DNA of 64,000 nt from Nitrospira sp. (GCA_029194665.1 JARFXO010000003.1:248001-312000); one strand, 5' to 3'; shown: positions 1 to 10,532, counted from the stretch's first letter. Numbers and translations: made by a program. Notes: generated from the letters alone by a model not told the origin.

Positions 1-496
1 CGGCTTCATAGTACTTGAAGTGGCCACGAGTTCCTCGCGAGAGCCGAGAGATGGCGACTTCGATGGGGACTTTGAAATAAAACGCCATATCCGGCTTGAT
101 CGCAAATGCGTAGAGTTTCCGTACCCACTCGTTCGCCACGCCTCGTACCACATCGCGCGCAAACGCCGTATACATATAGCGATCGGCCAGGACAAGCATG
201 CCTGCCTTCAGGGGAGGGAGAATCTGATGATAGAGCCGACTGGCAAAGTCAGTGGCATGCAGCAAGCTGAACGTTGTTGGGGTGAGGCTCTTCGATTTTT
301 TCCCTCGTTTGGTGGTTTCTTTCACGAGTGCCGAGGAATTCCATTCGGTAAAGAATACCTTGTGCCCCTTGGACTCGAGCCACTTATGCAGTAGTTGCAG
401 TTGAGTACTTTTGCCTGACCCGTCGATGCCTTCGACGATGATCAACTTCCCTGGGTAAGGGTGACAGGCTGTCTTGAGTAGGTGAGGCTCAGTCAT
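1..496 (-). CDS. tmk: Thymidylate kinase family protein (partial, runs off the window)
   Basis: dTMP kinase-type P-loop enzyme that would phosphorylate dTMP to dTDP in the cytoplasm. The visible 165 codons have a Walker A loop GIDGSGKST at residues 23-31 and the DRY substrate-binding motif at residues 105-107 (ADRYMYTAFARD). The C-terminal LID region lies beyond the window. The ATG at 496 overlaps the TGA of the upstream phosphatase gene as ATGA, so the two are translationally coupled. The stretch between about residues 52 and 75 is rich in lysine and diverges from the usual DPGGT region, so this could be a tmk-like paralogue rather than the housekeeping enzyme. Confidence 0.85.
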   Translation of the reverse strand, partial: MTEPHLLKTACHPYPGKLIIVEGIDGSGKSTQLQLLHKWLESKGHKVFFTEWNSSALVKETTKRGKKSKSLTPTTFSLLHATDFASRLYHQILPPLKAGMLVLADRYMYTAFARDVVRGVANEWVRKLYAFAIKPDMAFYFKVPIEVAISRLSRGTRGHFKYYEA

Positions 497-2043
497 GATC
501 GATCGGTTTTCAGTAGTCCGGAGAACTGGACACGTCGACGGAAGACCTGCTCGAACAGGTCGGCTCTGCTCTTCGCGGCCCACAATTCCATTTCAGCATC
601 TCCTGTCAAATGAACTTCAATGGTAATCTGTTTCCCGAATTTGACACTCAGTGCCTGAACGAGCGAGAAATGCGTCCGATCGAGCCCGTCGGCGATCCGG
701 AGCAACGAGGCAAGGATCTTGACCACACGTTGCAAGCGGGGTGTCAGACAGGCGAGTGCTTCGTGCTTCAACGACGGCAGAGCTCGCCGGTGGTAGCGGG
801 CGATGTTGGCGACCACGTCGATTTCCTCAGCCGTCAATCCACCCAAGTCACTATTCTTGATGAGATAATACGCGTGTTTGTGATGTTGTCTCGGATTGAT
901 GAGATATCCGACATCGTGCAGAATGGCTGCGTACTCCAGCCAGGTGCGCTCTTGCTGCCCTAAGCGATGTTCCTGCTTGGTTTGATCGAACAGACCCAGT
1001 GCCAAGTCGGCCACATGCAGTGAATGAGCCTCCGGTGCATGGCAGCGCCGGGCAAGGCCGATCACGTTTCGACGACGAACGTCGGGAATATCACGTTCAG
1101 CTTTCAGCCCTTCTCGGTGCCGCACGATAAAATCATAGATGACACCCTCTCGAATCGCCCTGTCGCAGAGCGTGATCTCGTTGAGGCCGGACAGCTCCAG
1201 CAGACATCTGAGGACCACGGCGGTCGGCAACAACGTGTCGACCCGCTTGGGGTCTAGACCGGGAATCGCCAACCGAGCTTTGACCGATGACTTCGCCAAC
1301 TCGGCTTCGAGAGAGCGGATATCCTTCAGCAGAATCGTCGCGAGATTATGCTGTGGCAACGGTCGTCCGGTTTGACGGAGATGAATGACTTCACCGACAT
1401 TCCCGGCCATGCCGGAGGTGGCGATCAATGACTGAAACGTCTTCATCTTGAATGATCCGAGCGCGTCGCGCAGATGGGCGAGCACGGCATCGTCCATGGC
1501 ATGCATCATCAACTCAGACGGCGGAGTTTTGGGAAGGAATTGCTCAGCTAAACGGATCGCTCCGAGTTTGAGACTCTTGCCGTGAATCAAGCCTTCTCGA
1601 TTCCCGACGATCAATTCCACGGAGCCGCCCCCGATGTCGACGACCAATGTCGGTCCGTCCGGGAGGGCGATGCTGTGCTTGACGCCCAAGAAAATCAGTC
1701 GGGCTTCTTCTGTCCCACTGATGACCCGCACCCTCAGACCCATGTGCTCCATGATCAAGGCGACGAAATCACCGCCGTTTTGGGCTTCGCGCACGGCACT
1801 GGTCGCGACTGCGACGATGCGGTCGAATCCCTTGTTGCGGGCGAGCGTGACCAACGTTTTCAGGACTTCCAACGCACGGGCCATGGCTTCGTCCGAAAGC
1901 CGCCTTGTGGCAAAGACGCCGTTACCCAGCCTGGTGATGTCCTTGAAACGGTCCAGTATCTTGAAACTGGCATCGGGGAGAATCTCAGCCAGCAACATAT
2001 GAATGGAGTTTGTCCCGATGTCGATGACGGCGAGCTTAGACAC
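493..2043 (-). CDS. ppx: Ppx/GppA exopolyphosphatase family protein with HD domain
   Basis: Exopolyphosphatase/guanosine pentaphosphate phosphohydrolase family, cleaving terminal phosphate from polyphosphate or pppGpp. It is 516 residues, the size of the long GppA/Ppx type. The N-terminal half has the ASKHA fold: opening motif AVIDIGTNSIHMLL, then EARLIF and the VVDIGGGSVEL phosphate-binding loop near residue 140. The C-terminal third has an HD-type signature (LHDVGYLI near residue 375, after CHAPEAHSLHVA). It is followed by an ATGA overlap with the thymidylate kinase gene, indicating an operon. Whether the substrate is polyphosphate or pppGpp cannot be decided from sequence alone. Confidence 0.9.
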   Translation of the reverse strand: MSKLAVIDIGTNSIHMLLAEILPDASFKILDRFKDITRLGNGVFATRRLSDEAMARALEVLKTLVTLARNKGFDRIVAVATSAVREAQNGGDFVALIMEHMGLRVRVISGTEEARLIFLGVKHSIALPDGPTLVVDIGGGSVELIVGNREGLIHGKSLKLGAIRLAEQFLPKTPPSELMMHAMDDAVLAHLRDALGSFKMKTFQSLIATSGMAGNVGEVIHLRQTGRPLPQHNLATILLKDIRSLEAELAKSSVKARLAIPGLDPKRVDTLLPTAVVLRCLLELSGLNEITLCDRAIREGVIYDFIVRHREGLKAERDIPDVRRRNVIGLARRCHAPEAHSLHVADLALGLFDQTKQEHRLGQQERTWLEYAAILHDVGYLINPRQHHKHAYYLIKNSDLGGLTAEEIDVVANIARYHRRALPSLKHEALACLTPRLQRVVKILASLLRIADGLDRTHFSLVQALSVKFGKQITIEVHLTGDAEMELWAAKSRADLFEQVFRRRVQFSGLLKTDRS

Positions 2044-2165
2044 AGCAGTTCCCTACGATTGGAGAATCGACGGACCTTAATGAAAGAGCGGGCAGCCTGT
2101 CAACAATCAACGTGTAACCTGTGCGGTGTATGGACATGACAGCTGGGGAGCATGGTGGCGAAGGA

Positions 2166-2738
2166 TTATTTGACGACGAAATGGACGCTCCGGTTTCTCT
2201 GTCTGCATTCGCCGGTATACTCAAAACACAGCGGGCGATCTTTCCCGTAACTGGTTGTTTGGACATCGATGAAGATCCCCAGTTCTTGAAGGTAGGATTT
2301 CACATTCCTGGCTCGACGCTCGCCCAACACGAGGTTGTACGTTGATGTGCCGAATTCATCACCGCGTCCTTCCAGGAGGAGGCCTGCCACTCGGTCTTGT
2401 TGCAGTTGCTTGGCATCGGCCTCCAAGACGCGCATCGCATCCATCCGGATGGTGACCTGATCAAAATCGAACAGGACGTCGCCCAATGTCCCATCGGAGA
2501 GGCCGGTGGCGTTTCGAGACAAGAGTTCTGATCGCATGCCCAGGCTTGTCCGCGAGTCGGTCAGTTGGTCGTCGTCAGGAGGAATCTCTTTAATCGCGGG
2601 CTCCTTGATCAGCTCTGCTTGTGCCGACTCTTCTTGACCGGATTCCGATCCCCACCACCCTGTTATTGCGCAACCCTGTACGGTGAGAAGGGTAAAGCCG
2701 AATAGGCTCGACGCCATGATACAGCGCACCTGTCTCAT
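2166..2738 (-). CDS. OmpA/Pal-like peptidoglycan-associated lipoprotein
   Basis: Predicted outer-membrane lipoprotein of 190 residues. The N-terminus is a lipoprotein signal with lipobox LTVQGC, cleaved before Cys23. The C-terminal half, about residues 85-190, is an OmpA-like peptidoglycan-binding domain: VLFDFDQVTIR, then GRGDEFGTSTYNL, ERRARNVKSYL and a closing RNRSVHF. The order resembles Pal, but Pal is normally shorter and sits in a tol operon, which is absent here. A GGAGGAG ribosome-binding site precedes the ATG. It ends just downstream of the YyaL-AKR gene on the same strand. Confidence 0.82.
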   Translation of the reverse strand: MRQVRCIMASSLFGFTLLTVQGCAITGWWGSESGQEESAQAELIKEPAIKEIPPDDDQLTDSRTSLGMRSELLSRNATGLSDGTLGDVLFDFDQVTIRMDAMRVLEADAKQLQQDRVAGLLLEGRGDEFGTSTYNLVLGERRARNVKSYLQELGIFIDVQTTSYGKDRPLCFEYTGECRQRNRSVHFVVK

Positions 2739-2768
2739 CGATGCTCCTCCGAGTGAAGGACGAACCGA

Positions 2769-5700
2769 TCATTGGCGAGGAAGCGTCATCGCTGCTTCAT
2801 AGATCAGCCGGGTATCTGTGATCGGTTCCCATTTTAAGACTGCCAACGAATCCTCAACGTATTCTGGCACGCGCATGCCGTTTAACACGCAGGTGACTCC
2901 GGGCGTACTCGTGAGCAGCCACAACATTTTTTGTGACAGTGAAGCGGTGCGATGTGAAGTCGGCACGAGCGGGTCGATCCTTTGAGCGACGCGATCGGTC
3001 TGCGCTTGGCTGCGCAAGGTGGCTTCGCGCCGGAACCCTCGCAGCAGAGTCAGCAGCTCCGGAATGTAGCGTTGCCGCCAGCGTTCCCATTGTTCGGCCA
3101 CGTCTCCGGAAAGCTGGCGCGAGAGCAACTGTAAGACGTGGTTGGTGTGTGGGGCGATCATCTGATGCTCAATTTGTTCCCAATGTTCGATCCCCTGTAT
3201 TTGCCCATGAATACGGCGCAGTTCGGCAGACCAAGTGAAGTAATCGGCCGGGGCCGTCCCTGTTCCGGAGGCTGGGATAGTCGGCGAGAGGGAAGTACGG
3301 TATTCCTGTTCGAGCGCGCCGACCTTGCTCAGCTGTTGATCGACGTCGAGAGGCGGGTCTTCGAGCGGGAGATCCGCCAGTCGCAGCATTCTGTTGTGAG
3401 ACAACATCGCATTCAATGGTCGATTCACCAAGACGGCGATGTTCTTCCGCCGTGCATACTCAAGGACGGTCTGAGAGCCGGACCGTCCAGTATTGGCGGC
3501 AACGGCGGCTCCGGATTCGAAGAGATTCATCGGGCATTGAAGGACTAGAAAGTGATGAGTCGAAGCTCCTACGGATTTGGCGGCGGCTTCGGCCGCTTGG
3601 ATCATCAGCGACAGAGAGGTGGCGTCCGGATTATCGGCAGGAGACGTAGCCGTGTTGGATGATACACCGTAATATTTGATTCGCCCTGCCCTAATTTGCG
3701 TTTCGAAGTAGACGAACGCCCGCTCGATCCGGGCATAGAAGGCGTCACGAAGGTTCTCCAGGCTGTCGCCTCCACGATGCGCCGCCTCCAACAGGAAATA
3801 TTCCGGATTGTGCAAAAGACAGATATCGAGCGTCGCAAGTCCAAGCCGATCCAAGGACAGCGTCAGCTGGTCCGCCAAGAATTCCGGATGAATGCAATGC
3901 CAAATACCGTCCCCATACTTCACCAGTTCGGGGTAGGGACGGCCGGACCGTTCCTTGGCTTCGGCAAGTTTGAGATTCTGTCCCTGGAGATACCCGATTT
4001 TGGAGACGACGGTGATTTCGTCACGGCGAACCTCACCCGAGGCAACAAGCTCGGCCAGCACAGACCCCACCAACCGTTCGCTGTCGCCGTCGGTGTAATT
4101 CGTCGAGGTGTCGATGAGATTGCAAGACGATCGCAACGCCATTTTCAACGCTTCGCGGTATTGAGAATTCTGCATATCAACCCGATATGTTCCGAACCCT
4201 AACCTGGTCGTGGTCAAGCCGGTTGCACCGAGCATTGTAAAGCCGTTTGCCGAGCCTGCCTCGCCTGTCCGTGCCATTACCCGAGACGCATAGGTCGCCG
4301 TACCCTGGGCCGTCGCGCTTCCTGAGATACTGGTGCCCCGCAGCAACCTTGGTTCGGTTCCTCGATCCGTCGATGCAGTCTGGTCTGCCTGCAACGCTGC
4401 TTCGACGGAACGAGAATCGGTGATCGGTTGCCGGCATGTGTAATTCCGACAGATGTAGAGTGTCGGTTGTCCGGCAATGGCCGGCCTATCTCGTAAGAGG
4501 GGAAGGGAAGTTGGTTGCCCCTGCGAACCAGTCGCCAGGATGCGGTTGGGAAGGTAACAGCGCGCCACCGCATCACGGAGGGCGTGAACATTGTCCTGTG
4601 GGCTATCACCCACGAGGGCCAATTCCACCGGTCCTTCGGTCAGAAAATCCACCACGGCCAGACTCTTGGCGAACGCGCGAGGGTAACGGGCTATTTGCCG
4701 ACCATAGGCGCGTACGGCAGCAGCCGCGGCGCGGTGCCAATCTTCGCGGTCAAAGTGGAAAGACAGTCGGGCCAGTGCTGAAGCGGAGACGGCGTTTGCG
4801 CTGGGCGTGGCTCCATCCATGCCGTCCCGGTGTCGGAGAATGAGGGATTCATGGTGTCGTGCGGTCGTGAAAAACCCGCCCTGTTCCTGATCCATAAAGT
4901 CGCTGATCAAGTACTCCGCCAGCCGGCCGGCGGCCTGCAGGTACGACTCCGTGGAACCGGCTTCGTACAGATCCACCAAGCCCTCGGTCAGGTACGCATA
5001 ATCTTCAAGGTAGGCGTCGAGATGGGCGCGATCGCCGCGTGATGTGCGCAGCAATCGGCCGTCCGGTTTGGCGTGACTGCGCAGCAGAAAATCGGCCGTC
5101 CGTTGAGCGCTTTCGAGATACTTGGCCTGTCCAAACACTCGGGCTGCCTCGGCCATGGCAGACAGCATCATGCCGTTCCATGCGGTGATCACCTTGTCGT
5201 CCAGTCCGGGAGGGACGCGATGTCGGCGTGCTTCGTACAACTGGGGCTTCGCACGAGATGCGATCTCCATCAACTCGTCCCTCGTCAGATTCAGCTGTTT
5301 GGCTATGTCTTCGAGAGGTCGCAGTCGATTGGGGATGTTCGTGTGTTCCCAATTCCCTGATTCCGTGATGTCGTAGAGCGCACAAAATCTCCGTGCGTCT
5401 TCGTCGTGCTTGAGTACGTTTCGCACTTCGGCCGGAGTCCACACAAAGAACTTTCCTTCGACACCTTCAGAGTCGGCATCCGTCGATGAGTAAAAGCCGC
5501 CTTCAGGTCCTGTCATTTCCCGGCGCACATAGTCGAGCACTTCGGTGGCCACCTGGCGATAGAGCGGCTTCTTGGTGACTTGATAGGCCTCGACATACAC
5601 CCGTGCCAGAAGCGCGTTGTCATAGAGCATTTTTTCAAAATGCGGCACCAGCCAGCGGGCATCGGTCGAATAGCGCGCAAAACCACCGCCGATGTGGTCG

Positions 5701-6452
5701 TAGATTCCCCCGGCCGCCATCATGTCGAGGGTTTTGGTCACCATCGTGAGCGTGTGGGGATTGCCAGAGCGTCGGTGGCTGCGGAGTAAGAACGACAAGC
5801 CCATGGCCGGGGGAAACTTGGGTGCTGTTCCGAATCCACCATGCGTTTCGTCGAACTCGTCCTTGAACTGGCCGACGGCGTCTTCGAGCACCGATTCGCT
5901 GATGGAGATGGGAGAGGGGAGTTGTCTCAAGCCTTGCAACTGGGCCGTCAGCTCTTTGGCCTGTTCCAGGACTTCCGATGGGCGTGTGTCCCAATAGTCC
6001 GCAATCTGCTTTAGAATATTGCCGAAGCCAGGCCGTCCCCACCGATCTTCAGGAGGAAAATACGTGCCTGCGAAAAACGGCTCTTGTGCGGGCGTCAGAA
6101 ACACCGTCATGGGCCAACCGCCTTGACCCTGATTCATCGTGACCGTGGCGGCCATGTAAATCTCATCGAGATCGGGCCGTTCTTCCCGGTCGACTTTAAT
6201 ACAGATAAACCATCGATTCATGAGCTCGGCAATGGTCTCGTTTTCAAACGACTCCCGTTCCATGACATGGCACCAGTGGCAGGCGGAATAGCCGATCGAG
6301 AGCAGGATCGGGCGATTCTTTTCTTTGGCCAGCTGCAAGGCTTCCGGTCCCCAAGGGTACCAGTCTACGGGGTTATAGGCATGTTGGAGCAGGTAAGGAC
6401 TGGTTTCGTGAATGAGTCGATTGGGAGTGCGTTTCTCAGGAGTGGATGACAT
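2769..6452 (-). CDS. YyaL/DUF255 thioredoxin-domain protein fused to an aldo-keto reductase
   Basis: A 1227-residue two-part protein. Residues 1 to about 690 match the YyaL/spermatogenesis-associated protein 20 family: a DUF255 thioredoxin-like domain with ACHWCHVME near residue 58, then an (alpha/alpha)6 glycosidase-like part ending in [11 protein letters not shown]. YyaL proteins normally stop there. After a Thr/Ala/Ser-rich linker of about 70 residues an aldo-keto reductase begins ([17 protein letters not shown]) and carries the full catalytic tetrad: Asp and Tyr in [14 protein letters not shown], Lys in VVSKIGY, His in LLHNPE. The reading frame is open throughout, so the fusion is seen directly. 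Substrates are unknown. It precedes the OmpA-like lipoprotein gene. Confidence 0.85.
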   Translation of the reverse strand: MSSTPEKRTPNRLIHETSPYLLQHAYNPVDWYPWGPEALQLAKEKNRPILLSIGYSACHWCHVMERESFENETIAELMNRWFICIKVDREERPDLDEIYMAATVTMNQGQGGWPMTVFLTPAQEPFFAGTYFPPEDRWGRPGFGNILKQIADYWDTRPSEVLEQAKELTAQLQGLRQLPSPISISESVLEDAVGQFKDEFDETHGGFGTAPKFPPAMGLSFLLRSHRRSGNPHTLTMVTKTLDMMAAGGIYDHIGGGFARYSTDARWLVPHFEKMLYDNALLARVYVEAYQVTKKPLYRQVATEVLDYVRREMTGPEGGFYSSTDADSEGVEGKFFVWTPAEVRNVLKHDEDARRFCALYDITESGNWEHTNIPNRLRPLEDIAKQLNLTRDELMEIASRAKPQLYEARRHRVPPGLDDKVITAWNGMMLSAMAEAARVFGQAKYLESAQRTADFLLRSHAKPDGRLLRTSRGDRAHLDAYLEDYAYLTEGLVDLYEAGSTESYLQAAGRLAEYLISDFMDQEQGGFFTTARHHESLILRHRDGMDGATPSANAVSASALARLSFHFDREDWHRAAAAAVRAYGRQIARYPRAFAKSLAVVDFLTEGPVELALVGDSPQDNVHALRDAVARCYLPNRILATGSQGQPTSLPLLRDRPAIAGQPTLYICRNYTCRQPITDSRSVEAALQADQTASTDRGTEPRLLRGTSISGSATAQGTATYASRVMARTGEAGSANGFTMLGATGLTTTRLGFGTYRVDMQNSQYREALKMALRSSCNLIDTSTNYTDGDSERLVGSVLAELVASGEVRRDEITVVSKIGYLQGQNLKLAEAKERSGRPYPELVKYGDGIWHCIHPEFLADQLTLSLDRLGLATLDICLLHNPEYFLLEAAHRGGDSLENLRDAFYARIERAFVYFETQIRAGRIKYYGVSSNTATSPADNPDATSLSLMIQAAEAAAKSVGASTHHFLVLQCPMNLFESGAAVAANTGRSGSQTVLEYARRKNIAVLVNRPLNAMLSHNRMLRLADLPLEDPPLDVDQQLSKVGALEQEYRTSLSPTIPASGTGTAPADYFTWSAELRRIHGQIQGIEHWEQIEHQMIAPHTNHVLQLLSRQLSGDVAEQWERWRQRYIPELLTLLRGFRREATLRSQAQTDRVAQRIDPLVPTSHRTASLSQKMLWLLTSTPGVTCVLNGMRVPEYVEDSLAVLKWEPITDTRLIYEAAMTLPRQ

Positions 6453-6587
6453 TGGGTCAACCTAGCATCGCGACGAGAACAGCGTCAACGGAGTCGCGGA
6501 ACAGGTCGCGTTCCAGCCCGATAGATGTCGGAAATTCCAATCTTGTCGTGATTGAAGTTGTGATAGTCTAGGAGCAGCAGGACACGA

Positions 6588-8030
6588 ATGAGAGAGATCG
6601 GTCCCTACTCCAATTACCGTTTGACTGTCCGTCTGGAATTGGCGAACAAGCCGGGCATCTTTGCCAGAGTGGCGGCGCTGTTGGCGGAAGAGCAGGCCAA
6701 TCTCGGCGCTGTCGATATTGTGTCGGCGACGAAGACCCGCATGGTTCGGGATATCACGTTCGATGTTCAGAGTGAGCAGCATGGCGAAAGAGTTGTCGCT
6801 CGTTTAGGCGAGTTGCCGGACGTCGTCGTGCTCTCTGCATCCGATCGAATTTTCCTCCTCCATCTTGGAGGCAAAATTCGGGTGGGGAACAAGTTCCCGA
6901 TCAGTACCAGACACGTGCTCTCCATGGTGTATACACCGGGCGTCGGTCGTGTTTCTCAAGCGATCGCGAAAGACAAGTCGAAAGTCTACACCTTTACGAG
7001 CAAGAGCAATAGCGTGGCGGTCGTCTCGGACGGGTCCGCGGTGTTGGGGCTGGGCAATCTTGGTCCGGAGGCGGCCCTTCCTGTCATGGAAGGCAAGGTG
7101 ATGCTCTTTAAAGAGCTGGCGAATATCGATGCCTGGCCGATCTGCCTGAAGACGCAAGAGCCGGACGAAATCGTGCGGATCATCCAAGGGATCGCGCCTG
7201 GATTCGGCGGCGTCAATTTGGAAGACATCAGCGCCCCGCGTTGCTTCGAGATCGAGCAAGAACTAAAAAAATCGCTTGATATTCCTGTGATGCATGATGA
7301 CCAGCACGGCACGGCCGTGGTTCTCTTGGCAGCACTGTCGAATGCGCTGAGGGTCACGGGGAAACAGCTGGAACAGGTTCGGATCGTCGTCAATGGGCTC
7401 GGTGCCGCCGGCACGGCATGCTGTCGAATCTTGTTGGCTGCCGGCGCGGCACATGTGCTGGGATGCGACAAGGAGGGCATCATCCTGTACGGCGAAGCCG
7501 AGCAACTACGAGCCTGCCGAACCGATCTTCGCGCCTGTTTGGTGCCGCACAGTCCGAAAGGAACCTTACGGGACGCGTTGAAAGGCGCCGATGTCTTTAT
7601 CGGTCTATCCGTCGGCAACGTGGTGACGGTCGACGATCTCGATCTGATGGCTCCCAATCGAATCGTCTTTGCGTTGGCCAACCCAGATCCAGAAGTTTCT
7701 CCCGAGCTTGGGGTTTCCCACTGTGGGATCTTTGCGACGGGGCGATCGGATTATCCGAATCAGATTAACAATGCACTTGCATTTCCAGGAATTTTCCGCG
7801 GTGCGCTCGATGTCCAAGCCAGCGAGATCAACGAAGCGATGAAGTTGGCCGCGGCACAGGCCATTGCCCAGGTGATTCCTGAAAATACGTTGAGTGAGGA
7901 CTATATCATCCCCAGCGTGTTTGACAAGGACGTTGTCCCGCGTGTCGCGCGGGCGGTCGCTGCCGCTGCGCGCGCCAGTGGAGTGGCCAGACGACGGGCT
8001 AAGGCGGACGACCCCTCCATCCTTGAGTAA
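6588..8030 (+). CDS. NAD(P)-dependent malic enzyme with N-terminal ACT domain
   Basis: Oxidative decarboxylation of malate to pyruvate with NAD(P)+. It has 480 residues. Residues 10-85 form an ACT-like regulatory domain (YRLTVRLELANKPGIFARVA), implying allosteric control by a small ligand. The rest is the short bacterial malic enzyme: malic N-domain with MVYTPGVG, SDGSAVLGLGNLGP and NLEDISAPRCFEIE, metal site MHDDQHGTA, then a Rossmann domain with VVNGLGAAGTA. Translation starts at ATG after an AGCAGGA ribosome-binding site. It lies divergently from the YyaL-AKR gene, with 135 bp between the two starts for both promoters. Confidence 0.92.
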   Translation: MREIGPYSNYRLTVRLELANKPGIFARVAALLAEEQANLGAVDIVSATKTRMVRDITFDVQSEQHGERVVARLGELPDVVVLSASDRIFLLHLGGKIRVGNKFPISTRHVLSMVYTPGVGRVSQAIAKDKSKVYTFTSKSNSVAVVSDGSAVLGLGNLGPEAALPVMEGKVMLFKELANIDAWPICLKTQEPDEIVRIIQGIAPGFGGVNLEDISAPRCFEIEQELKKSLDIPVMHDDQHGTAVVLLAALSNALRVTGKQLEQVRIVVNGLGAAGTACCRILLAAGAAHVLGCDKEGIILYGEAEQLRACRTDLRACLVPHSPKGTLRDALKGADVFIGLSVGNVVTVDDLDLMAPNRIVFALANPDPEVSPELGVSHCGIFATGRSDYPNQINNALAFPGIFRGALDVQASEINEAMKLAAAQAIAQVIPENTLSEDYIIPSVFDKDVVPRVARAVAAAARASGVARRRAKADDPSILE

Positions 8031-8073
8031 GCGTCACGTCGCCCCTATGGGAAACACACAGTCTGCTGCGGTC

Positions 8074-8103
8074 TTCAGGCTGTCCTGGTGGCTGTGGTAC
8101 AAT
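8074..8103 (+). promoter_or_regulatory. Candidate extended -10 promoter for the J-domain gene
   Basis: TGGTACAAT at 8095-8103 is an extended -10 element (TGn followed by TACAAT), 27 bases before the chosen ATG. The -35 position (TTCAGG at 8074) is weak, as expected for an extended -10 promoter. Based on the motif only. Confidence 0.3.
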
Positions 8104-8129
8104 GCGGCTTCTTGGAAGGCCGAGGAACC

Positions 8130-8759
8130 ATGCCGTTCTCAACCGCGAAATTTGTGAAATTCCGAAGCGGGATGCAGCAACGCATCGGTTCACTGCGTTT
8201 AAAGACGGAGGACAGCTTGGAATGTGCCGTCGATACGATGATGGAAGATCGTGTGGACGGGTTCTTTCAGGTGGAGCAGGGACTCGAGGAAATCATCAAG
8301 TCCCTCGTCGAAATCGAGGAAGAGTTGGAGGCGATTCGAGATTTGGCCGGAGCCATGCGGTTGGAGTCCCGGCTGGAGTTCGTCGAAGAGCGTTGGGATG
8401 AATTCGACAGCGAAATTCGCGAACGCCCGCGACGACGTCGCAAACGAGTCAGTCTCGCCGATATGCTCAAAGCCGCCGGTGGAACAGGACAGCTGTCCCA
8501 GAATCCCCGTGCCGTGAATAACGCGGTGGATGCCTATGCGATCATGGGTGTGGAATTCGGCAGCTCTCTCGCCGACGTCACCGCAGCGTTCCGAACCAAG
8601 GCGAAGCAACTCCATCCTGACGCGAACAGCGGCGATCGCAGTGCTGAACCGGAGCTCCGGCGCATGTTGGAAGCCTATCAGTTTCTGAAGGAATACCTCA
8701 GTCTCAGTAATACGGAACCCATGCCTCCTCCGGATCGCCGCTATAGCCCATCTGAGTAA
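8130..8759 (+). CDS. J-domain (DnaJ-like) protein
   Basis: A 209-residue cytoplasmic protein with a C-terminal J-domain, about residues 140-205, carrying the HPD signature in LHPDANSGDRS, needed to stimulate DnaK ATPase. The N-terminal 110 residues are charged and probably coiled-coil (FQVEQGLEEIIKSLVEIEEELEA), followed by an RRRRKR patch. There is no zinc-finger or DnaJ C-terminal domain, so it is a specialised J-protein rather than DnaJ. An in-frame start lies upstream at 8088, but the ATG at 8130 has GAGGAACC in ribosome-binding position and the domain begins later, so 8130 is preferred. RNase D follows 7 bp downstream, probably co-transcribed. Confidence 0.75.
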   Translation: MPFSTAKFVKFRSGMQQRIGSLRLKTEDSLECAVDTMMEDRVDGFFQVEQGLEEIIKSLVEIEEELEAIRDLAGAMRLESRLEFVEERWDEFDSEIRERPRRRRKRVSLADMLKAAGGTGQLSQNPRAVNNAVDAYAIMGVEFGSSLADVTAAFRTKAKQLHPDANSGDRSAEPELRRMLEAYQFLKEYLSLSNTEPMPPPDRRYSPSE

Positions 8760-8766
8760 CGCACCG

Positions 8767-9978
8767 GTGACGATGCCCACCCCACATCAGTACATCACGA
8801 GCGCGGCCACACTCAACGAATTGTGCGCGCAACTGCGGGACAGCCCGCGCCTGGCGCTCGATACGGAATTCGTGGGCGAGGAGAGTTTTGTGCCGAAGCT
8901 CGAACTCATTCAAGTCGCCACCGACCACACTGCGGCCATTATCGATTTTCCAGCCGTCCTCTCAAGAGAAGCCTTCGATGGGTTCTGGGAGATTGTCTGC
9001 GATTCGAGGATTCAGAAGGTCGTACATGCGGGGCGGCAAGATCTGGATCTCTTCGCAGTCCACGCTGGGCAAATCCCCAAACCATTCTTCGACACCCAGA
9101 TTGCAGCGGCGCTGGTCGGCTTCGGCCCTCAGGTCGCCTATGCCAACCTTGTGCAACGGGTGCATGGAAGAAGGCTGGACAAAGCCCATACCTTTACGAA
9201 TTGGAGTGCCCGCCCCTTGTCCCAAGATCAACTGGCCTACGCGCTGGAGGATGTGACGTTTTTGTTGGCCATCCATGACCATTTGCACAGCCGACTGTCG
9301 AAGCTTGGAAGGCTTCAGTGGGCTCAGGAAGAGTTCTCTCGCCTTGAGGGTGTCGTGGGCGAGACTCGTCGCGAGCCACAAGAACGGTATCAACGCATCA
9401 GAGGATGGGATCAGCTGAAGCCGAACGCGGCTGCCGTACTTCGGGAACTTGCAGCCTGGCGCGAGGGGGAAGCGAAAAGGAGGAATGTGCCTCGGAGCCG
9501 GATCGTCCGGGATGAAGTGCTGCTTCAGCTGGCGCGGCATCCTCCGCGGCGCCAGGATGAGTTGCGCAACGTCAGAGGTCTCCACGCTTCAGAAGTAGAC
9601 CGCAATGGAGAGTCGATCCTTGCCACGATTCACATGGCGATTGCGCTTCCCCCCTCGGCGTGGCCGGTGCTTCCGAAAGCACGAAAATCTGAACCGGAAT
9701 CGAACGGACTCGTCGAATTGCTTCAGGCGATCGTGAAGGCTCGCGCCACGGAGGAAGAGATTGCCCCGACCCTGTTGGCGACGAGCGCCGATCTCCAGGA
9801 ATTGGTCGATGCCAAGACGAATCGGTCAACGCCGGATCTCCCACTCCTGAAGGGATGGAGACGAATCTTGGTAGGTGAGCTCCTGCTTGACGCGCTGAAC
9901 GGAAAGGTCGCCTTCACCGTTGATCCACACAGCAGGACGATTCGGTGGTCTCTGTCCGCGCCGACCACCAATGGCTAG
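8767..9978 (+). CDS. rnd: Ribonuclease D
   Basis: 3'-5' exoribonuclease of the DEDD family that trims tRNA and other structured RNA precursors. It has 403 residues from the GTG at 8767, or 401 from the ATG at 8773; neither has a strong ribosome-binding site. The exonuclease domain covers residues 25-195, with the catalytic acidic motifs LALDTEFVGE, HAGRQDLDLF and LAYALEDVTFL. An HRDC-type domain follows near residues 215-300 (LKPNAAAVLRELAAWRE). The gene ends in TAG, which shows that TAG is used as a normal terminator in this genome. Confidence 0.9.
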   Translation: MTMPTPHQYITSAATLNELCAQLRDSPRLALDTEFVGEESFVPKLELIQVATDHTAAIIDFPAVLSREAFDGFWEIVCDSRIQKVVHAGRQDLDLFAVHAGQIPKPFFDTQIAAALVGFGPQVAYANLVQRVHGRRLDKAHTFTNWSARPLSQDQLAYALEDVTFLLAIHDHLHSRLSKLGRLQWAQEEFSRLEGVVGETRREPQERYQRIRGWDQLKPNAAAVLRELAAWREGEAKRRNVPRSRIVRDEVLLQLARHPPRRQDELRNVRGLHASEVDRNGESILATIHMAIALPPSAWPVLPKARKSEPESNGLVELLQAIVKARATEEEIAPTLLATSADLQELVDAKTNRSTPDLPLLKGWRRILVGELLLDALNGKVAFTVDPHSRTIRWSLSAPTTNG

Positions 9979-10181
9979 CGATTGAGCTTGAGAATGCTGT
10001 AAACGTTCTCGCACCGTTCAACGTATCAACCATGTATACCTCAGCCGTTCACTCGCTGCGGCCTTATCTGGCAAAGGATGGCTCCGAGCGCCAAGGTTCG
10101 GAGGGTGAGACGGATGAGCCTTTTCGCCATCATCCTATGACATACAGTGTAACTTTATGTTTATGAATTTAAAGCTATGAT

Positions 10182-10532
10182 CTACAATAGCTTCTTGATA
10201 GAGTCAGCTGGTCGCGCCAGCATGGCCTGGTCGCCTCTCTCCACGATCGGCCGTTGAATAAGATCTGGGTGTTTCACCATTAGGTCGAGTAGCTCATCGT
10301 CCGAGAGCTGTTTCTTCGCCAGGCCGAGTTCACGATACAGGTCTTCTTTAGTTCGAAGTACGTCCTTAGGGGAAAGATTGGCCCTCTTCAAGAGCGTTTT
10401 AAGCTGAGCTTTGGTAAACGGACGCTCGTAGTAGTTGACGGCTGTAAAGGGGGTCCCGCTGTCCTTGAGCAGCTGTACGGCCTGTCGACATGTGGTGCAG
10501 GTCGGTTTGTGATAGATCGTGATCTCCGCCAT
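10182..10532 (-). CDS. ArsC/Spx/YffB family thiol protein
   Basis: A 116-residue thioredoxin-fold protein of the ArsC/Spx/YffB group. The N-terminal CTTC motif (YHKPTCTTCRQA) gives a two-cysteine active site. Residues LRTKEDLYRELG and LIQRPIVERGD are family-typical; RPIVERG corresponds to the conserved Arg-Pro segment. True arsenate reductases have one catalytic Cys in this loop and no ars genes are nearby, so a redox or regulatory role is equally possible. The ATG at 10532 is preferred over the GTG at 10538 because AAGGAG then lies 5 bases upstream. It ends in TAG. Confidence 0.75.
   Translation of the reverse strand: MAEITIYHKPTCTTCRQAVQLLKDSGTPFTAVNYYERPFTKAQLKTLLKRANLSPKDVLRTKEDLYRELGLAKKQLSDDELLDLMVKHPDLIQRPIVERGDQAMLARPADSIKKLL

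Noticed and set aside
9976..10184. Global reassignment of TAG as a sense codon
   Set aside because: TAG terminates rnd (9976-9978) and the ArsC-like gene (10182-10184) at normal family ends, so it acts as stop in this genome; only suppression or decay remain as explanations.
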